Below are positions 57,115-64,000 of a stretch of DNA of 64,000 bases, piece by piece. A model generated the notes under the pieces. It had not been told where the DNA came from, searched no databases, and was given only the letters and a program-made list of their open reading frames with translations. Position 1 is the first letter of the stretch. Every line of letters starts with the position of its first letter. This DNA is from Camillea tinctor (Eukaryota; Ascomycota; Sordariomycetes; Xylariales; Xylariaceae), in contig MU394133.1 in NCBI GenBank assembly GCA_022578605.1, positions 9,439 to 73,438 on the forward strand, read 5' to 3'. The position numbers and the translations under genes are program-made.

Positions 57115-58785
57115 ATGGCTTTCCTCATCGGCAGCACCACTGCATCCCCCATCCAACGACTCGCCGTACCCGCCGTCTGTCTCCTGATCACCTTCCTAGC
57201 CTACGGTTCGCAGTGGTTGTTTGCCCACGCTGCCGACCTTTCCCCCGGCCCCCTCACCCAAACCGAGACCTACGTCTTCAACGGTCTATTATGTTGCTTG
57301 TGGTATACGTACTATAAAGCCGTCACCGTCGACCCGGGCCGCTATGAATTCCCATCCTCGATGCGTAAAAAGGCCGACCCCGAACCCGAAACCAACAACA
57401 AGAATGATAATAACAACAGCGCCAAAAATGCCACACTCGAAGCCCTGAAACGTCGCCGCTGGTGCCGCAAGTGCGCCCTCCCCAAACCACCGCGCGCCCA
57501 CCACTGCAAGACCTGCCGCCGCTGTATCCCCAAGATGGACCACCACTGCCCGTGGACGAACAACTGCGTATCGCTGCAGACCTTCCCGCACTTCCTGCGC
57601 TTCCTCATCTACACCAACGTCTCTCTCTGGACCCTCCTATCTTTCCTTCTAAGCCGCGTCCACGGTCTCTGGGCCGCCCGCCACATGCCCGCCTACCTGG
57701 GCCCCACGCTCGGTCAGCTCATACTTCTGACCATGCTCCTGATCGTCGGCGGTCTCACCTCTTTCGTCCTGACTCTGCTTCTCGCCACCACCCTCAAGGG
57801 CTGGGCCTTCAACACCACCATGATCGAAGGCTGGGAGATCGAGCGGCACGAAGCCGTGCTCGAACGCAACGCCAACCACGAGCGCGACGGCTGGTGGCGC
57901 AGCGACAAAGACGACGACGACGCCAACCCGGGCCTCGGCCCCGAGCCCGTCGAGTTCCCCTACGACATCGGCATCTTCGCCAACATGGCGCAGGCCATGG
58001 GCACCGCGAACCCGGTGCTCTGGCTGCTCCCGTTCGCGGGCGGTCCGCGCATCGCGCCCTTCCCCGGCGACGCGAAGTGGGACGCGAGCCAAAGCCAAAG
58101 CGGCGCCGCGAAAGGACCGCTGTCCGCGCTGACGGGCTGGGCGTACGAGGAGAACGGGCTCAACGACCACGAGGACATGTGGCCGCCGCTGGACCCGGAC
58201 AAAGTGCGGCACGCGCGCGCGTGGCGCGAGCGCGAGCGCGAGATCGACGCCCAGAACGCCATCGACCGGGAGATGCGCCGGCGCAAACAACAGTCGGGGC
58301 AGCACTACGTCGACGAGGACGAGCGGGAGGCGTTCCGCCGCCGCCAGGAGCGCGATCTCAAGCGCTGGCAGGGCACGCGCGGGCGCATCCTCGACGAGCT
58401 CGAGGAGGTGCGCGATTACGACGATTACGATTTCGTGGATGAAGCGTACGGGACGGCGACGCGGGATTACTACGGTGTTGATAATGAGAATAATAATATT
58501 AATACGAACTACCCGCGCCGCGGAGGGAGACCCGCGGGTATTATCCTGGATGAGGGCAAGTCGGGCTGGGTCAACGCCGAGGGCGAGCAGCTCGGCGATT
58601 ATGGCGTTGATGAGGATGCGGAGTTTGACGATCCTGCGTACGGGGAGCATGTCGTTGTTGGTGGCGGGTACTCGTACCCTGAGGAACAGGGACTGGAGCA
58701 GGAGGATGACGATGTGCCGTTAGCGGAGCTTATAAGGCGGAGGAAAGTCGTGGGGAGAGATGGGGGAGGTAATGAGGATACGTAG
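57115..58785 (+). CDS. pfa4: Palmitoyltransferase PFA4 (DHHC)
   Basis: Single exon, 556 residues. Two membrane passes (about 15-37 and 52-68) are followed by the TVDPGRY motif (71-77). The DHHC cysteine-rich domain runs from WCRKCALPKPPRAHHCKTC to IPKMDHHCPWTNNC, with DHHC at 142-145. Two more passes (about 163-180 and 200-228) flank the TTxE-like NTTMIEGWEIERHE. This is the PFA4 arrangement: an ER enzyme that palmitoylates proteins such as chitin synthase in yeast. The C-terminal 300 residues are charged and disordered, with a DIGIFANMAQAMG segment seen in fungal orthologues. The open frame overlapping on the other strand is a GC-rich shadow. Confidence 0.94.
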   Translation: MAFLIGSTTASPIQRLAVPAVCLLITFLAYGSQWLFAHAADLSPGPLTQTETYVFNGLLCCLWYTYYKAVTVDPGRYEFPSSMRKKADPEPETNNKNDNNNSAKNATLEALKRRRWCRKCALPKPPRAHHCKTCRRCIPKMDHHCPWTNNCVSLQTFPHFLRFLIYTNVSLWTLLSFLLSRVHGLWAARHMPAYLGPTLGQLILLTMLLIVGGLTSFVLTLLLATTLKGWAFNTTMIEGWEIERHEAVLERNANHERDGWWRSDKDDDDANPGLGPEPVEFPYDIGIFANMAQAMGTANPVLWLLPFAGGPRIAPFPGDAKWDASQSQSGAAKGPLSALTGWAYEENGLNDHEDMWPPLDPDKVRHARAWREREREIDAQNAIDREMRRRKQQSGQHYVDEDEREAFRRRQERDLKRWQGTRGRILDELEEVRDYDDYDFVDEAYGTATRDYYGVDNENNNINTNYPRRGGRPAGIILDEGKSGWVNAEGEQLGDYGVDEDAEFDDPAYGEHVVVGGGYSYPEEQGLEQEDDDVPLAELIRRRKVVGRDGGGNEDT

Positions 58786-59912
58786 GGAAGCTACTTAGCT
58801 ACCGAGGTAAAGAATTACGAGTCAATTCTTTTTTATTAGTTTAGAGGTTTAGACCATTTAATTATGAGGTAGCAAAGCCTTTTCTTCTCTCTCTAGATGC
58901 CAAAAATTGGGTGACGATGATGGTAATGTTCTATAGGTAATAACCTCGGAGCTGAAGAAGCCCAACACCCAGTACCTGGGTCGAGGGGTAATGAATTCAA
59001 TCAAGTTAATACAATAAGAATCAAGGCAGATCGGAATATTTGCAACTTGAACTACTTAACCTATGTAGGCTTGTTTTTTCTAACCCAACCTGACCTTAAC
59101 CCACCTTCCCCCTCCCCCCTTCTCACATGTTCGTCCATCCGTCTGCCTTAGTTACCTACTTACTCACAGGAGATCCCCAGCGCGTTCGGCTGAAGATACA
59201 TACAGAGATAGATAAGTAACACATGCACTAAGAACGCCCCAGTAGCTGCCGAGGCCAGGTCGTTTCCATCTGTATTTCAGAACCGCGAAAAGAAACCCAG
59301 CCCCAGCCCAGCCCAGCCCAACCATCACCATCTAACCTACCCTACCATCCATACCATACATCCCAAACGAGGATAAACCCATAAACAGAGGTACACCTTA
59401 ACTTCCGCCAAACCCCAAGAAAAGTAAATATTTCGAAGAACTAAGTTATATATATATATATTTAGGTGATAATCTGAATCTGTCATGAAACAATATTACT
59501 GCTACTAACGCGAAAAAAAAAACAAAAGGTAGCATCTAATTCTTTTGATCCCCCTTTTCAAGACCCTCCAAAAATCTCGATAAGTCCAACAGCACAGGGA
59601 CGAAAGAGAATTAAAAAAAATAGCATCTCCTTTTTTGAATTCCCTTCTTCTACCTCTATAGCCAAAAGAAGAAAAGTGAGAAACAGAAGAACAACAAAGA
59701 TAGGTTGGGGATTAGAAACAATAAGTAAGCATCACTCAAAAAAAAAAAAAGAAGTACTCTTCTTCTTTTTATATATCTCTTCAAATAATATGATTTGCTT
59801 CTGATGTGATGCTCTTTATCTAACCCCCCCCTCTCTCTCTGCCCTTATAGTATCCCCTCGTCTTTCTCCTACTCAATCCAACCCCTATTCTCATCCTCCT
59901 AACACCGTTTAT
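58786..59912. other. Intergenic, 3' flanks of PFA4 and myosin-1
   Basis: No gene supported. The two genes converge here. A TA run occurs at 59449-59461, a repeat of cagccc units near 59297-59318, and A and T homopolymers at 59510-59525 and 59735-59755. It is likely to contain both 3'UTRs. Confidence 0.5.
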
Positions 59913-62900
59913 CTACCAATCCTCCGTATCATCGTCCCGCTTCTGCATAGCGTTCTTCCGCGCTAGAAGGGCGTCTGCTAGGGAGCCCAGGTGCGGCGTT
60001 GGCGTGCTGCTGCGGCTGCTATCCGATCCGTTAGCGTTGAGACTCATAGCCGAGTCGCGCGGCTGCAAGGCCGCCGCCTTCTTGGCCGTGCTTGGACGCT
60101 TTGCCGGTGGCTGCGGGGGTGTCGGCTTGCTCCGTGCGGCCGCCCCGTTCTGGCCGCCTGGGGGTGGCGGCGGGGCCCTAGGAGCCGGGGCAGGGGCTGC
60201 TGGGGGAGGAGCCGCTTGCTCCTCGACGTAGGCGGCCGGTACCCAGGCTTGGCCCTTCCCGCTCTTAGCTAACCACCAGCCTACAAAAAAAACGGTTTAG
60301 TATTTTATTCAACTGAAGTGGGAAGAGGGAGTGGAATCTTACCGTTGTTCTCTTTCTGGACAATCTCGATCATGTCACCTGCCTTGATAGGGAGTTCGTT
60401 TTCCTTCTCCCCGGCAAAATCATACAGCACCTTCGCCATCATCTTCGCCTTCGCGGCAGCAGGCGGAGGCGGAGGCGGAGCACGAACCGAAGATGTCGAT
60501 CCCTTGTTGCGTATATGACTAGCAATGCTGTTATTGCTCACGACGCTGCTTGCAACACCGCTTATGGCACTATCTGCCACAGATGAAGATGCTGCAGCTG
60601 GGCGTGGTAGGGAAACCTGAGACCGAGATTGAAGAGCCGCAGGGCCACGTTTGGTGGTGCTTGGCCGAGTGTTTGTAATCCGTGACGGCCGGCCGTTGGG
60701 ACCCCCAGGTTTTATTAGCTTGCCACGGGTGATCGGCCGTGGCGGCACGGGCTTACCCTTCGGAGTAGGGCGAGAGACGGACGACGGTGATTCCCCAGGT
60801 TGCGTATGGACAGCACCACTCTTGTAGTAGTCGGCGGCTTGTTGCGAATCCTTCATAACCTTGACCGTTTGCATCTTTCCGGGCTTCTTGGCGTACTCTA
60901 TTGTCTCGCCGATGTTAAGGTTGAAGCCACCAGGCATTGCCCGTTGCATTTGGGTGAATAGTTCGGTCTTCAATACACAGTTCAGCAAGGGGTCCGCCTC
61001 CTGAGGGGATCCGACGCCGAGTGAAAACCAGTCATCCCGACTGGTCGAGGTTCCAATAAATTTGATGGCACCCAAGGGCATGGAGCGTTCGATGTCGATC
61101 TGTATTTGGTGGTTGACTAACGACTGGGCCACAATGTAGAATTTGCTGTTGGTTACAATCAATATCCGGGGGCTTGGCTTGCTCGATCGGCCAAATTTAG
61201 CCTCCAAGACCTCGCCTCGACATGAAAAGATGACTTTCTCGTTGTTCGGCAGTTGTATAGAATTGCGTACTTGCGATCCTGGTCCAGTCGAAGCGTTAAT
61301 GCCCAGATAATCTCCCAAGAAACGACGAGATCCAAGAAGACTGTATCTCCTTCTCTCCTTGCGACCTTGTAGCACTTTGTGGCCTTGTTCACGTAACTGC
61401 AGGTATTCGGCCCCCACTCTCTTCTTTCGCCAGAATCGCTGAATTCGTGTTGCCGATTCAGCACGGTAAGCAAGGTAGGCCCTCCACATTCGTTGAATAC
61501 GGGTAGCCATGTTGTGCCAATATCGGTCTCGCATCGTTTCTAAAGCGAATAGGGTCTCGGGGGATTTGATGAAAGCTTTTGTGACGCCTAGCTGCCACTC
61601 TTCTTTCGGAATACTAGTGTCTTTCAAAATTTCTTTAACTGCGGCCTCTTCTGACCCTTGCCATGTGTACTCGCCAGCATAAGATGTAGCAGGAGAGAGG
61701 AGGAAGAAACGCTCGACAAATTTCTCGAAGGACTGACGATAAGCGAAACCAGCTCTTCGAATCCTGACGTTCTCTTGAAGACCAAGGTATTTAATTTGAT
61801 GCAAAACATTTGGCACGTTGTATTCTGTTGGTGACTTATTCTCGTTGGGTTTGATCGTGCGAATATACGAGGGCTGGCATTTCATCAGAGTGTCTACGAG
61901 CGCATTTGCTGATGTCCGGATTCTGTCGCCAGCAGTAGGTGGTTGCTTGCGATTATCCTGGTCTACTTGTTGGGGGAATATGGTGTGAACGAATCGGTTC
62001 GAACTCTGCTGGAACAAGCTCTGTACGCCCTTGAGCAACTGGTCCTTGTTCTTATCTGTGATCCCCTCGACGGTGTAACTAACATCGCCGGCGTAATGTT
62101 TGATAATAAAGCTGCCTGACCGGGGCGTCAAGTGGGCGTTGGACATGCCGTTAATACTCTGCATAAAGGTGCGATCGCAAGCAGCCGGGTCGGCGTGCGC
62201 TGTCTTGGTCGCATCCTTTAGTGCGGAGAAAAGACCAGGGGGCCTGACCTGTTCGATGAGGTCGCATACGATCTTGTTGTCGAAGTACTTGATAGGAGTC
62301 CATTGGATCTGCTCGCGCGCGTACTCTTCTTGTTCGGCCTTCAAGGTAAGCTGAATGAAGATTTGTTGCAGCTTCTCGTTGACATAGTTGATGCAAAGCT
62401 GTTCAAAGCTGTTCTTCTCAAAGATCTCAAACCCGTAGATATCAAGAATACCGATGTTATTGCTCGTTGCCTGCCTCGCCTGCAACGACTGGTTTATCCT
62501 GCCAACTATCCAGTCGAACAGGTTATAATAAATGGCCATAGCCAACGCATCTTTAGTCGCATTCGCTTGGGCGGTGTTCGAAGGCGACTCGATGACCTCA
62601 CCGCTTCGCGGGGTTAAGACTCGGATGGTGATGCTCTTGATGAGTGCCTCGGGCGACACTTCAAGGAGATATGCAAGGAAATCGACGACGGATTGGTCAG
62701 CGACAGCGGCATAGCCATCGTCGCCCTCGACGAAGTGGATGTTTCCGGTCCATAGAATCGCTGCCAGCATTCGGAAAACATCATCCTGCTCAGCCTGCGA
62801 CAAGCCAATGATTTTCATGGCTTCTAGCGTATCCTTGAATTCTGCCAAGTCGTCAATACCGTCAACATTAAAACACTTCGACTTGCTCAGATATGCGTAT

Positions 62901-63750
62901 GTTTCCGGTTTCTGCACGCCAAACATTGTCCGGTAGTTTTCTGAGGCGCCCTTGGCGAACTGGTAGAAGATGTGGAAGTTTCTCTCGTTGGTGATCTGCC
63001 CGACAACTCTCGTCTTTTCTAGCAGGTAGTTGGTGATGTCTGCACCGACCGGCTCGCCGTTGGCATTAAAATGTATCTGGAGGTATTTGCCGAAACGCGA
63101 CGAGTTGTTGTTTCGCAGCGTCTTCGCATTACCAAACGACTCGAGCAAGGGGTTGGTAGCCAGCACCATGTCCTTGATCTGCTTGATCTCCCCGTCCTCG
63201 CCGCCCGACACGTTCGCGATATACTGCATAATGCGCTTGGCAGCTTCGGTCTTGCCTGCTCCTGACTCGCCCGAGATAATCACGCACTGGTTTTCCCGGT
63301 AGGCCTTCATGTTGTAGTAGGAGGACTCGGCGATGGCGAAGACGTGGGGCGGCATCTCGAGACGGTTCTTGCCCTTGTAGGACTCGAGCACCTGGTCGGT
63401 ATAGATCCCGAGGTCTCGGAAGGGGTTGACGGAAACCAGCACATGACCGATGTATGTGTAAATCTCGCGGCCGTCGAATCGTTTCTTAAGGTTTTCGTTT
63501 ATGGCCTCGTTGGAGACCTTGCTCAACAGGGTCAGATCGGATACGCCTATTTCTTTCTTCTTGCTAGTTTCGAAGGTGGCTTTCTTGGGTTTGGCGGCTC
63601 CCGATTGCGCCCCGGCGCCAGACCGACCTCCTCCCCCTGACTTATCCTTCGGCCGCCTACTAATACCCTACATGCGCACCCGATGGTTAGTTATCTTGTG
63701 CTATTGAGCTGTGATGTCGGCTGTGGACGACGATTTCTGTTTCTCACCAT
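59913..63750 (-). CDS. myoA: Myosin-1 (class I myosin, MyoA-type)
   Basis: Exons 63750-63748 (ATG alone), 63667-60343 and 60280-59913 give 1,231 residues, the usual length. The protein starts [18 protein letters not shown]. The motor domain has the P-loop GESGAGKT (134-141), the switch-I region [10 protein letters not shown], switch-[10 protein letters not shown] and the actin-binding region. The TEDS-rule site, 16 residues before DALA, is Glu. IQ motifs ([27 protein letters not shown]) follow, then the TH1 membrane-binding domain, a Pro/Ser-rich TH2, and an SH3 domain split by the last intron ([19 protein letters not shown] to [18 protein letters not shown]). A proline-rich segment and the acidic DDDTEDW end that activates Arp2/3 finish the protein. 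It drives cortical actin patches, endocytosis and hyphal tip growth. Confidence 0.96.
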
Positions 63751-64000
63751 CTTGTGCTCGCATAAATGTTCTAACCAAGCGTCAGGGGTAGTGGGGGGTG
63801 AAGCAAGCTCGTGCTTGGGAATAACTGTTAGGGAATTAATAGACGAATGCCTTTCGTGTCTACGGTGGAATTGGTTTGACTGGGTTAGTGGAGGTATGAA
63901 AGTGAGCGTGAGTGTAAGATAGCAAAAATAAAACACTAGTAAGTGTCCGTCGGGCAAATAAAAGGGGAATAAATAAAAAAAAGAAGAAAAAAGAAATTGT
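63751..64000. other. Upstream region of myosin-1
   Basis: 5' leader and promoter of the minus-strand myosin gene up to the window edge; A-rich at the far end. No other feature is seen. Confidence 0.5.

Noticed and set aside
57462..58650. Long frames on both strands inside PFA4 (326 and 333 codons)
   Set aside because: Created by GC-rich third positions of the PFA4 gene; composition is Arg/Ala/Pro-rich nonsense, while the DHHC frame is clearly the real one.

Overview
The window is a gene-sparse stretch of nuclear DNA from a filamentous ascomycete (Pezizomycotina). The evidence is intron-rich genes with short introns (about 45 to 100 nt; GTAAGT-type donors, CTAAC-type branch sites, YAG acceptors), fungal gene families (Zn2Cys6 regulators, DUF7514 and DUF1772 proteins, PFA4, class I myosin with an acidic tail), and an AT-rich element whose terminal repeats differ only by C-to-T changes, as expected from repeat-induced point mutation (RIP). 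A Sordariomycete is likely; a narrower placement would be a guess. All exon models were made by hand from splice signals and reading-frame continuity, without transcripts or alignments.

Layout. 1-8.9 kb: a poly-C tract at the edge, long non-coding DNA and two small secreted proteins (3.7-4.1 kb, eight cysteines; 5.9-6.2 kb). 9.0-16.3 kb: a BTB/POZ protein, then CSN12 (minus) and ribosomal protein L20 (plus) in divergent orientation. 16.5-23 kb: a 985-residue Zn2Cys6 regulator, a GNAT acetyltransferase and a DUF1772 membrane protein. 24.7-29.6 kb: a Gln-rich DUF7514 protein with overlapping uORFs and a Cys/His-rich orphan. 30.9-39.1 kb: a flavin monooxygenase and a 1,491-residue coiled-coil spindle-pole-body protein. 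39.8-41.6 kb: a 1.83-kb RIP-mutated DNA transposon relic with 41-bp terminal inverted repeats. 41.9-42.6 kb: the exon-junction protein Y14/RBM8A. 43.4-52.2 kb: an accessory block with a nine-exon amidase, a regulator with an internal Zn2Cys6 domain, and a TauD-type Fe(II)/2-oxoglutarate dioxygenase. 55-64 kb: a secreted endopolygalacturonase, the palmitoyltransferase PFA4 and myosin-1.

How the genes relate. Most are independent. The housekeeping functions are translation (L20), mRNA handling (Y14, CSN12), cytoskeleton and mitosis (myosin-1, spindle-pole protein) and membrane-protein lipidation (PFA4). The accessory functions are plant or substrate interaction (polygalacturonase, small secreted proteins) and catabolism or secondary chemistry (FMO, amidase, dioxygenase with a neighbouring regulator).

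The most interesting items are the inferred 4-nt start-codon exon of L20, the amidase with a duplicated C-terminal motif beside a regulator and a dioxygenase, and the TIR-bounded RIP relic. I saw no convincing tRNA, rRNA, CRISPR array or intact transposase.
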